This document shows, in pieces, positions 1-6,830 of a stretch of 12,521 nucleotides of DNA. Position numbers and translations under genes: made by a program. The notes below the pieces were generated by a model. The model made no database searches and was not told where the DNA came from. It saw nothing but the letters and a program-made list of their open reading frames with translations. The stretch comes from Methylomarinum sp. (lineage in GTDB: Bacteria; Pseudomonadota; Gammaproteobacteria; Methylococcales; Methylomonadaceae). The first letter of the stretch is position 1; each line of letters begins with the position of its first letter. Location of the stretch: assembly GCA_013139755.1 (NCBI GenBank), contig WTAG01000238.1, positions 1-12,521 on the forward strand. The letters are read 5' to 3'.

Positions 1-1292
1 AAATGATCTAAATCAATAAAACATAAAGCATGTTCATCTTTATACTCTGCCTCAAAAAGTAAACTCGCCAAATGCTTTTCAAATTCATGTCGATTGATCA
101 ACCCAGTTAATGAGTCATGTGTTGCACGATAGGCTATTTCCTCAGAAGATGCTTTTGCCTCAGTTATATCTTCTTGAATAGCAATATAATGAGAAGTTAA
201 ACCTTGTTCGTCAAAAACAGGTGATATGGACTCCTTAGCCCAATACAATTCACCTTTTTTGTTTTTATTTTGTAGCACACCTACCCACGTCTGCCCTTGC
301 TTAATTGTTTCCCAAAGTTCCTTATAAACACTAGGCGCTGTATTTCCTGAATGAAAAATATTGATGTTTTCACCTAAGATTTCATTACATTCATAGCCTG
401 TAATCAACTTAATTTGTGGATTAACATATTCTATTATTCCATCAAGGTTGGTCATCAACACTAGATTAGGGCTTTGTTTAACAGCCATTGATAATTTTTT
501 TAATTCTTCCTGTTTTTTTAATCGTATAGAAATATCTCTTAAAATACAGGAATAATAATTCTGATTATTTGACAACCATGCCGACAAAGTAAATTCTAAA
601 GGAAAGACGCTGCCATCCTTTTTAAGTCCTTTAAGCTGAAAGGTTTTCTTAGGGATTGAAAGCACGTCAGCCTGATTGGCTTTGTCAAACTGTTCTCTAT
701 ATTGGTCTCTGGAATCTTCAGTAATTAACACTATGGCAGATTTATCCAAAATTTCTGACGAGGTATAGCCAAAAACCTGACAAGCGGCCTGGTTCCAAAA
801 AACCACATTACCTAAATGATTAACTGAAATAATCGCATCATTTGCTGATTCTGCAATGGCTTGAAAACGCGCTTCATTTTCTTTTAATCGCTTTTCTGCT
901 CGATTTTTTTGAATCAGTATATTTAATCGATGATCTAAAATATGCCAATTAACGGGTTTAGTAATATAATCTTCCGCACCCGCTGAAAACGCTCTGTCTA
1001 TAGACTTATCATCGTCCATAGCTGTAATCATTATAACGGGAATAGAGCTTACCCTTGCGTCACGAAATTGTTTAATTCTCTGACACGCCTCAAATCCATC
1101 AAGTTCTGGCATAGAACCATCCATCAAGATAAGCTGTGGAAATTCCTTAGCACATATATCAACTGCCTCTTGCCCATTAACAGCCGTAATAACACTGTAG
1201 CCTTTTTTCTCTAAAACTTTACTCGTAATAATACGAGTCGTTTTGTCATCCTCAGCAACCAATATAAGAGGCTTCAACAAATCTTCGCTCAT
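1..1292 (-). CDS. Response regulator with two PAS domains and a GGDEF domain (partial, C-terminus beyond window)
   Basis: Probable cytoplasmic diguanylate cyclase: phosphorylation of the receiver and PAS sensing would control c-di-GMP synthesis. My reverse-strand translation gives 430 residues from an ATG at 1292 and stays open to base 1. Residues about 8-120 form a CheY-like receiver with acidic pair D15/D16, phosphoacceptor D58 (DGSMPELDG), T90 and K112 (TKP). A short linker leads to PAS 1 (about 140-258, with LKKDGSVFPLEF) and PAS 2 (about 265-388, with GELYWAKESISPV and HYIAIQEDIT). From about 390, RATHDSLTGLINR and FIDLDHF open a GGDEF domain, cut before its GG(D/E)EF signature. Catalytic competence and any later EAL domain therefore cannot be judged. 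No histidine kinase gene is visible beside its 5' end. The Shine-Dalgarno is weak (AGGA about 15 nt upstream). Domain calls are confident; enzymatic activity is inference. Confidence 0.9.
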   Translation of the reverse strand, partial: MSEDLLKPLILVAEDDKTTRIITSKVLEKKGYSVITAVNGQEAVDICAKEFPQLILMDGSMPELDGFEACQRIKQFRDARVSSIPVIMITAMDDDKSIDRAFSAGAEDYITKPVNWHILDHRLNILIQKNRAEKRLKENEARFQAIAESANDAIISVNHLGNVVFWNQAACQVFGYTSSEILDKSAIVLITEDSRDQYREQFDKANQADVLSIPKKTFQLKGLKKDGSVFPLEFTLSAWLSNNQNYYSCILRDISIRLKKQEELKKLSMAVKQSPNLVLMTNLDGIIEYVNPQIKLITGYECNEILGENINIFHSGNTAPSVYKELWETIKQGQTWVGVLQNKNKKGELYWAKESISPVFDEQGLTSHYIAIQEDITEAKASSEEIAYRATHDSLTGLINRHEFEKHLASLLFEAEYKDEHALCFIDLDH

Positions 1293-1606
1293 AATAAAAT
1301 GCAATATTCCTAGTTAGTTAAGCTGTTAACCATAGCTACACATAAATACTTCATGTGGCCAAGGTTACGAAATAAACATCGTTTTTTACTAAAATCAAAA
1401 AGCCTACAGAACAACCAGACAAAAGATAACGCCACCCTCATTTTAAAAATTATAACGACCGTGAAAACATAGAACTACAACTAACTCATTATAACGCAGT
1501 ATTATATAGCTTAGACTTTTATCATAATATTCCCATAAGAATTTCATGCTTATTATGAGCATTACACTGATATAGCCCTACAAACCAACAACGCATCAAT
1601 TTACAC
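1293..1606. other. Divergent intergenic region between the GGDEF regulator and the rhodanese gene
   Basis: This AT-rich spacer of 314 bp must carry promoters in both directions, because its flanking genes diverge. I see no good sigma70 -35/-10 pair at usual spacing in either direction, and no ORF of coding character. It holds a near-palindrome at 1546-1562 (listed separately) and a weak CACAT/ATGTG inverted repeat at 1339-1357. Confidence 0.6.
1546..1562. promoter_or_regulatory. 17-nt near-palindrome upstream of the rhodanese gene
   Basis: ATGCTTATTATGAGCAT pairs along its whole length around a central T, with one T-G wobble. It lies 44 bp before the rhodanese start, a position suited to an operator. 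No known regulator consensus is recognised, and in AT-rich DNA a short palindrome can arise by chance. Confidence 0.25.
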
Positions 1607-2047
1607 ATGAAAATTAAACTTATTTTTATTACATTAATGGCTCTTTTCACATCTATCATATCTGCAGATGAACTGGGCAATTTAACAACCAATCAACTGC
1701 TCAAATTACAAAAAAACAGCAATGCATTAGTTATTGATATCCGCACAGAAAAAGAGTGGCAAGCCACTGGCACCATTCCTAACAGCCATAAACTACAATT
1801 CTTTTCAGATAAAGGGGAGTATGACACTAAAAAATGGTTAACTGATTTAAAACAATTAAAATCCAATGATGATCAAATAGTGATACTGGTCTGTAGATCC
1901 GGCAACCGAAGCGGTAAAGTTGGAAATATGCTCACCCAACAACTCGGCATGAAAAAAATCTATCACTTATCTAATGGTATGATGTCGTGGATAAAAACCG
2001 GAAACAAAACAACAAAAGATTGCTTGCCTCAACTTGCCTGTAAATAA
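1607..2047 (+). CDS. Secreted rhodanese-like sulfurtransferase domain protein
   Basis: Single-domain rhodanese homologue of 146 residues, probably periplasmic. Residues 1-20 look like a Sec signal peptide: a KIK start, then the hydrophobic run LIFITLMALFTSII, then SADE with likely cleavage after Ala20. The rhodanese core follows, with VIDIRTEKEW at 42-51 and the active-site loop CRSGNRSG starting at Cys96, the residue that would carry a persulfide. The loop fits the six-residue sulfurtransferase type. The C-terminus carries Cys139 and Cys145, which could form a disulfide or pass on sulfur; this is inference. The substrate is unknown. The hflD start codon follows 3 nt after the stop, so the two are probably co-transcribed, although their functions have no obvious link. 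No clear Shine-Dalgarno precedes the ATG at 1607. Confidence 0.88.
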   Translation: MKIKLIFITLMALFTSIISADELGNLTTNQLLKLQKNSNALVIDIRTEKEWQATGTIPNSHKLQFFSDKGEYDTKKWLTDLKQLKSNDDQIVILVCRSGNRSGKVGNMLTQQLGMKKIYHLSNGMMSWIKTGNKTTKDCLPQLACK

Positions 2048-2050
2048 AAT

Positions 2051-2677
2051 ATGTTTTTAAATAGCGTAACCAACCAAACTATAGCACTTGCGGGCATATC
2101 CCAAGCCTGCCTACTTGTGCAACAATTAGCGACCCAGGGCAAAGCCGACAGTGCCGCAGTCGAAACCTGTATTAACAGTCTGTTAAAAATAGATTCTGAA
2201 AGCGTGCTTGATATTTATGGTGGCTTAGCACAATTAAAATCGGGATTAGAACAGTTACAACTACAATTAACCGGTCGAACGATTGCAGACCCCGAACAAG
2301 CGCGCTACGCCGCCTCACTGGTTTTTCTTGAAAGCCAGCTATCCAAGCAGCCTGAGATGCTTAAGAAAATCAGCAGCTGTGTTGAAAGAGCCCAAATACA
2401 AGCAGAATCATTCGGTGTAATGCATGAAAATGTGCTGGCCAATCTTGGCGATGCTTACCACTCCACCATTAGTACATTACAACCCCGCATCATGGTAAAC
2501 GGCAAAGAAGAATATCTTGCTAGACCAGATATTGTCAATAAAATTAGAGCCTTATTACTCGCAGGTATTCGCTCTACTCTATTATGGCGGCAATGTGGCG
2601 GTGCTCGCTGGAAATTTATATTTTTTCGCAAAAAGCTACAAGATGAAATCAAATTCCTTCTTTCTCAAATTGATTAA
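2051..2677 (+). CDS. hflD: HflD family protein (high frequency lysogenization protein homologue)
   Basis: 208 residues, close to the roughly 210 of E. coli HflD (YcfC). Family landmarks are the N-terminal IALAGISQACLLVQQLA (11-27), the PRI of the middle region (145-147) and the C-terminal block KIRALLLAGIRSTLLWRQCGGARW (164-187), followed by a basic FFRKK. The family is an all-helical, membrane-associated protein, known in E. coli for binding phage lambda CII and lowering lysogeny; its normal cellular role is unclear. In enterobacteria hflD lies beside mnmA and purB. Neither is present here: a rhodanese gene precedes it with a 3-nt gap, and the ABC ATPase gene starts 26 bp after it. It probably belongs to one plus-strand transcript running on to 5731. 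Recognition rests on motif memory and overall length. Confidence 0.9.
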   Translation: MFLNSVTNQTIALAGISQACLLVQQLATQGKADSAAVETCINSLLKIDSESVLDIYGGLAQLKSGLEQLQLQLTGRTIADPEQARYAASLVFLESQLSKQPEMLKKISSCVERAQIQAESFGVMHENVLANLGDAYHSTISTLQPRIMVNGKEEYLARPDIVNKIRALLLAGIRSTLLWRQCGGARWKFIFFRKKLQDEIKFLLSQID

Positions 2678-2703
2678 CCCCTCTCTGTACAGGGCAGACA
2701 ACT

Positions 2704-3642
2704 ATGCTAATAGATGCCAAAAATCTTACCCGTTATTATGACCAACACTGTGCCGTAGATAACGTCAGTTTTTCTTTAATAAAAGGCGAAGTACTTGGCT
2801 TTTTAGGCCCTAACGGTGCGGGTAAAACCACTACCATGCAAATGCTCTGTGGAAACCTTGCTCCCAGCGCCGGGCAAATCAGCATCAATGGTTTTGATCT
2901 ATTAGAACAACCCAAACAAGCCAAACGCTATTTGGGCTATTTACCGGATACACCACCTTTATATAAAGAGTTAACGGTTAATGAGTTTCTAACATACTGC
3001 GCCAGGTTACACCGACTGTCTTTTAGAGTAATCAATCAAGCAGTTAATTCAGCCAAAGAGCGATGCGGACTTAATGATGTGGCTGAACGGCTGATAGTTA
3101 ATTTATCCAAAGGCTTTCAACAACGGGTAGGTATTGCGCAGGCTATACTCCACAATCCGGCAATTATTATTCTTGATGAGCCCACCGTGGGTTTAGACCC
3201 TATTCAGATTAAAGAAATACGCGCCTTAATTAAAGAATTGGGCAGTGAACACGGCATTATTCTCTCTACCCATATCCTGCCTGAAGTACAGGAATCTTGC
3301 AGCCATGTACAAATCATCAATCAAGGCAAACTGGTTTTAAAGGAAACCATAGCCGGCTTAAATCAACAGATGAATACAGCGACAATTAAAGTTGTCACCC
3401 GCCAGCCTATTGATATGGAAAAACTTTCCGCTATCGCTAGCATTAGTACCATTGAAAAGACTAATAACAGCCACTACCTGATTCATCACGATAACCATAA
3501 TAATCCGACAGAACAAGTTGCCGAAATAATTATCAATTCTGGCTGGGGCTTACAAGAATTAACCCCGGTTAAGAAGTCGATGGAAGATATATTTATTAGT
3601 CTGACCTCTAAAAAAGACCAAAACACTGAGGATTTACAATGA
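2704..3642 (+). CDS. ABC transporter ATP-binding protein, GldA-like
   Basis: Cytoplasmic ATPase subunit of an ABC-2 type export system, 312 residues. It shows the Walker A GPNGAGKTT (35-43), GYLPD where the Q-loop would be (78-82; a GYLPE-type sequence is common in this subfamily), the signature LSKGFQQR (134-141), the Walker B IIILDEP with catalytic E159, the D-loop GLDP and the H-loop His190 (STH). Residues after about 215 form a C-terminal extension, as in multidrug and gliding-motility type ATPases. The next gene begins inside its last codons with a 4-nt ATGA overlap, so it is surely co-translated with the permease. The Gld name comes from Flavobacterium gliding genes; in proteobacteria the same set occurs without gliding and its cargo is unknown. 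The start at 2704 gives the normal ABC N-terminus. Confidence 0.9.
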   Translation: MLIDAKNLTRYYDQHCAVDNVSFSLIKGEVLGFLGPNGAGKTTTMQMLCGNLAPSAGQISINGFDLLEQPKQAKRYLGYLPDTPPLYKELTVNEFLTYCARLHRLSFRVINQAVNSAKERCGLNDVAERLIVNLSKGFQQRVGIAQAILHNPAIIILDEPTVGLDPIQIKEIRALIKELGSEHGIILSTHILPEVQESCSHVQIINQGKLVLKETIAGLNQQMNTATIKVVTRQPIDMEKLSAIASISTIEKTNNSHYLIHHDNHNNPTEQVAEIIINSGWGLQELTPVKKSMEDIFISLTSKKDQNTEDLQ

Positions 3643-4391
3643 TTTTAGACATCGCCTCCAGAGAACTGAAAACGCTGTTTTTATCACCCTTAGCCTGGTC
3701 AATATTAGCCGTTTTACAGTTTATTCTTGCCTACCTGTTTTTAACCCAAATTGAGACATTCGCCTCCTTTCAGGCACAATTAGCCAATATTGATAATGCG
3801 CCCGGGCTAACTGACATTATCGTCTTACCTTTATTTAGTAACGCCGCCATTATCTTATTATTAGTGACCCCATTACTAACCATGCGTTTAGTCAGCGAAG
3901 AAAGACGTAACAAAACCTTGGCTCTATTACTATCAGCTCCTGTAACCACTCGCGAAATTATTTTTGGTAAATATCTGGGTATTTTAGGCATGTTGATGCT
4001 GATCGTATTGCTCATTTGCCTTATGCCATTATCCCTATTGTTAGGTGGTGAACTCGATCTTGGTAAATTTGCCTGCAACATCCTAGCCTTGTCATTACTG
4101 GTTGCCGCTTTCTCATCATTAGGGCTTTATATGTCCTGCATTGCTAGCCACCCAACCATTGCTGCCATTGCAAGTTTTGGCCTACTATTGCTGCTGTGGA
4201 TACTTGACTGGTCAGCCGGAGCAAAGGGAGATAGTAGTGATCTATTTCATTATTTATCAATACTTAAACATTTCCAAACTATTCAAAGTGGTCTACTCAA
4301 CACACTTGATCTCAGTTATTTTCTACTATTTATCAGCACATTCCTGATTCTGAGTATGCGTAGATTAGAAAGCGATAGGCTACAAAAATGA
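3639..4391 (+). CDS. ABC-2 type permease, GldF-like
   Basis: Inner-membrane permease partner of the preceding ATPase, 250 residues. About six hydrophobic segments are visible: near 19-37, 60-82, 113-137, 146-168, 172-190 and 226-240. Between segments two and three lies a cytoplasmic stretch, SEERRNKTLALLLSAPVTTREIIFGKYLG (86-114, key residues EERR and SAP), typical of ABC-2 permeases of the GldF/NosY kind, where it is thought to contact the ATPase. The N-terminal ASRELKTLFLSPLAW fits the family pattern of an amphipathic helix before segment one. It overlaps both neighbours by 4 nt (ATGA), which implies coupled translation with the ATPase and the GldG-like protein and suggests a fixed stoichiometry. 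The transported substrate cannot be deduced. Confidence 0.88.
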   Translation: MILDIASRELKTLFLSPLAWSILAVLQFILAYLFLTQIETFASFQAQLANIDNAPGLTDIIVLPLFSNAAIILLLVTPLLTMRLVSEERRNKTLALLLSAPVTTREIIFGKYLGILGMLMLIVLLICLMPLSLLLGGELDLGKFACNILALSLLVAAFSSLGLYMSCIASHPTIAAIASFGLLLLLWILDWSAGAKGDSSDLFHYLSILKHFQTIQSGLLNTLDLSYFLLFISTFLILSMRRLESDRLQK

Positions 4392-5731
4392 AAATAACCC
4401 AACATATTCACCAACGACTCCGCTTAAAAAATGGGATTATTACTTTTATAATCCTCTCACTATTAATCGCTATGGCTTGGCTTAGCCACACTTATACCGC
4501 GCAAATAGACTTAACCAGTAACGCCAGTAACACACTGTCTGAAGCATCGCAAAAAGTGTTATCAACGTTACCTGACCCTATCAGCATTACGGCTTATATT
4601 AAACAACCGACATTACAAAAACAGGTTACTCAATTAGTTGATCAGTATCGTCGATTTAAACAAACCATCGAGCTTGATTTTGTCGATCCAACCAGCGTCC
4701 CAGAAAAAGCCAGAGAACTTAATATAGGTCCACAAGGGGCTATTATTGTTGGCTATCAGGGGCGTACTGAGAAAATTACCTTTTTAGATGAATCTACCTT
4801 ATCAAACGCTTTATTACAGCTAGCAAACACCAATAAACGCTGGGTTACCTTTTTAAGCGGACACGGTGAACGCTCCCCCGCAGGCAAAGCCAATTTTGAT
4901 TGGGGCTTATTTGGCAATGAACTAGCCGAACATAAAATAAAAGCACAAACCATCAATTTAGCTCAACTCTCTACCATCCCTGATAACTCATCATTATTGG
5001 TATTAGCGTCTCCTGCCGTGCCTTTATTGGAAGCAGAGATCAATATAATCACTGATTATATTGATCAGGGTGGTAATTTACTATTATTGACTGGCCCCGG
5101 TCATCCGCATTTAACTATTATTGAAGAACAACTCGGCATTCATAAATTTCCAGGCACCATCGTTGATAGTAGCTCGGGACTTTATGGTATTGATGACCCG
5201 ACGTTTGTATTAGTCAGTGAATATAGTCGTCATCCCATCACCCGAAACTTTAGCAGCATTAGTGTATTTCCGATAGCAGCGGCCCTAGAGAGTGATGAAG
5301 AAAGCGATTTTAATACCGAAGCCATTCTAACCAGTGTATTACGCTCATGGACAGAAACCGGCGAAATATCAGGAAAAGTACGTTTTGATACCGATACAGA
5401 AGAACGCGAAGGCCCTTTAACCCTTGCTTACGCATTAACTCGAGATTTTACCGATAAAAAACAACAGCGCATTATTGTCATCGGTGATGGTGATTTTTTA
5501 TCCAATGCTTTTCTAGGTAACGTAGGAAACTCTGAGCTAGGTTTCCGCCTGATCAACTGGTTAACTCATGACGATCAGTTTATCGAAATACCCACTAAAA
5601 TTGCGCCTGGGAAAACGCTACAATTAACCACAACATCTATTGCAATCATTGGCAGCTGGTTTCTTCTAGGTTTACCCTTACTATTAATTATCACAGGCTT
5701 TATGATTTGGCGTAGACGTAGGCGTCGATAA
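4388..5731 (+). CDS. GldG-like ABC transporter auxiliary membrane protein
   Basis: 447 residues with a bitopic layout. A transmembrane helix at about 17-33 and another at about 416-438 bracket a large, presumably periplasmic domain of the ABC_transp_aux/GldG family. The family mark follows the first helix: DLTSNASNTLSEASQKVLSTL, then PISITAYI (residues 41-71). SGHGER at 157-162 and YIDQGGNLLLLTGPG (224-238) match the family's Rossmann-like, glutamine-amidotransferase-like fold. The protein ends in six arginines after IW, a strong positive-inside anchor. It starts within the permease stop codon (ATGA). In many proteobacteria a DUF4340 gene follows as a fourth member of the cluster; here it is absent and a repeat-bearing spacer comes instead. 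The role is inferred as an extracytoplasmic partner of the exporter. Confidence 0.87.
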   Translation: MKITQHIHQRLRLKNGIITFIILSLLIAMAWLSHTYTAQIDLTSNASNTLSEASQKVLSTLPDPISITAYIKQPTLQKQVTQLVDQYRRFKQTIELDFVDPTSVPEKARELNIGPQGAIIVGYQGRTEKITFLDESTLSNALLQLANTNKRWVTFLSGHGERSPAGKANFDWGLFGNELAEHKIKAQTINLAQLSTIPDNSSLLVLASPAVPLLEAEINIITDYIDQGGNLLLLTGPGHPHLTIIEEQLGIHKFPGTIVDSSSGLYGIDDPTFVLVSEYSRHPITRNFSSISVFPIAAALESDEESDFNTEAILTSVLRSWTETGEISGKVRFDTDTEEREGPLTLAYALTRDFTDKKQQRIIVIGDGDFLSNAFLGNVGNSELGFRLINWLTHDDQFIEIPTKIAPGKTLQLTTTSIAIIGSWFLLGLPLLLIITGFMIWRRRRRR

Positions 5732-5740
5732 AAACACAGA

Positions 5741-5776
5741 ATACCCGGTATAGGAGCCTCTGCTCTCGGCGCGAGC
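5741..5776. repeat. REP-like palindromic segment after the GldG-like gene
   Basis: Directly after the gldG stop come an 11-nt perfect palindrome, ATACCCGGTAT (5741-5751), and then a GC-richer imperfect palindrome, GCTCTCGGCGCGAGC (5762-5776). GAGCTC occurs at 5773-5778 and again at 5825-5830. The layout TAGGAGC, stem, GCGAGC resembles dispersed REP-type sequences of gammaproteobacteria. There is no T-run after the stem, so it is not a typical terminator. Family membership is inference. Confidence 0.4.
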
Positions 5777-5857
5777 TCTTTGCTACAAGGCTGACTTTTC
5801 AAAACATCATTATACTGAATGCGGGAGCTCTAACAAAACAAGGGCTAACACAATATT

Positions 5858-5885
5858 GTTGGGCACGCTTGAGGCTTTGCCCAAC
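5858..5885. repeat. REP-like hairpin (GTTGGGCA / TGCCCAAC) just upstream of mutM
   Basis: GTTGGGCA (5858-5865) pairs perfectly with TGCCCAAC (5878-5885). An inner GC/GC pair is separated by small bulges, around a TTGAG loop. The stem with a bulge and the flanking CCTACA resemble the GTAGGTTGGGCA...TGCCCAAC repeats scattered through many proteobacterial genomes. It ends 22 bp before the mutM start, within its likely 5' untranslated region. It does not encode protein: an open frame from TTG at 5869 into mutM is an artefact. Confidence 0.6.
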
Positions 5886-5907
5886 CTACAATCTTTCTAA
5901 TTATCAA

Positions 5908-6726
5908 ATGCCTGAATTACCCGAAGTTGAAACAACCTGCCGTGGCATACGCCCTCACATCGAAGGAAAAACCATTGCTGATGTCATTATTCGACAAGCG
6001 CAATTACGTTGGCCTATACCCGCTGAACTGCCAGAATTACTGCATAAATCCGTTATCAAAAGCGTTAAACGCCGCGCCAAATATGTGTTGTTAGAAACCA
6101 GCCATGCGGAAACAGTGATTTTACATTTAGGCATGTCTGGCAGTTTGCGTATCGTTAATACCGAGCAAGCAGCGGGCAAGCACGATCATGTGGATTTTGT
6201 ATTTACTGATAATACTGTATTACGTTTTAATGATACACGTCGGTTTGGCTGCATTTTATGTACGTCAGAACCAATTCAACAACACAAACTCATTAATCAA
6301 CTCGGCCCAGAACCCTTATCCGAGCTATTTACAGGTGACCATCTGAAGCATTTAGCTAAAAATCGAAAGGCAACGGTAAAGTCTTTTATTATGGATGGGC
6401 ATAATGTAGTCGGTGTAGGCAACATCTACGCCAGCGAAGCACTCTTTATGGCGGGTATTCACCCAACAAGACAGGCGGGTAAAGTTTCTTTAAAACGCTA
6501 TCAAAAATTAGCTGATTGTATAAAGCTCGTATTACAACAAGCGATAGAACAAGGTGGAACCACTTTGCGTGATTTTGTAAATGAACAGGGAAAACCCGGG
6601 TATTTCCAGCAATTATTAACAGTTTATGGCCGTGCTAATGAAGCTTGTATCCACTGTTCAACACCCATACAACAATTAAAAATTGCCCAACGCGCCAGTT
6701 ATTTTTGTCCAGCCTGTCAAAAATAA
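5908..6726 (+). CDS. mutM: Formamidopyrimidine-DNA glycosylase (Fpg/MutM)
   Basis: Base-excision repair enzyme that removes 8-oxoguanine and formamidopyrimidines and nicks the strand by beta/delta elimination. It is 272 residues, the normal Fpg length. The N-terminus is MPELPEVETT: Pro2 is the catalytic nucleophile and Glu3 the acid, so the start must be the ATG at 5908, although the frame is open further upstream from a TTG at 5869. Lys58 (KRRAKY) matches the essential beta-hairpin lysine. Other marks are LGMSGSLR (74-81), NDTRRFG (108-114), VGVGNIYASEALF (168-180) and a C-terminal zinc finger, Cys247/Cys250 and Cys267/Cys270, with Arg262 between. All catalytic residues are present. No Shine-Dalgarno is evident. 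It lies 176 bp behind the ABC cluster on the same strand, so it may be read through or have its own promoter. Confidence 0.97.
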   Translation: MPELPEVETTCRGIRPHIEGKTIADVIIRQAQLRWPIPAELPELLHKSVIKSVKRRAKYVLLETSHAETVILHLGMSGSLRIVNTEQAAGKHDHVDFVFTDNTVLRFNDTRRFGCILCTSEPIQQHKLINQLGPEPLSELFTGDHLKHLAKNRKATVKSFIMDGHNVVGVGNIYASEALFMAGIHPTRQAGKVSLKRYQKLADCIKLVLQQAIEQGGTTLRDFVNEQGKPGYFQQLLTVYGRANEACIHCSTPIQQLKIAQRASYFCPACQK

Positions 6727-6782
6727 CTGGCCTTAGACCATTCTGCTAATATCCGGAGTGACTCATAGACTCAAAAGAGCCT

Positions 6783-6820
6783 ATCATAACCCTTTAGCCG
6801 AACAGCTAAAGGGTTATGAT
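6783..6820. terminator. Perfect 16-bp stem hairpin downstream of mutM
   Basis: ATCATAACCCTTTAGC (6783-6798) and its exact reverse complement (6805-6820) flank a 6-nt loop, CGAACA. It lies 56 bp after the mutM stop and may end or protect that transcript. No run of T follows on either strand, so a classical intrinsic terminator is not shown; it may instead be a small repeat element. An open frame from 6758 to 6955 reads through it but has no coding character. Confidence 0.45.
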
Positions 6821-6830
6821 GAGTATGTTA

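Noticed and set aside
2517..2741. Plus-strand frame of 74 codons overlapping hflD and the ABC ATPase gene
   Set aside because: It overlaps two well-supported genes in another frame and shows no protein family features.
3770..4081. Minus-strand frame of 103 codons opposite the ABC permease
   Set aside because: It lies wholly inside a well-supported membrane protein gene and has no recognisable domain.
5869..5907. N-terminal extension of mutM from a TTG codon
   Set aside because: Fpg needs its N-terminal proline as nucleophile, so translation must begin at the ATG at 5908; the extension is REP-like repeat sequence.
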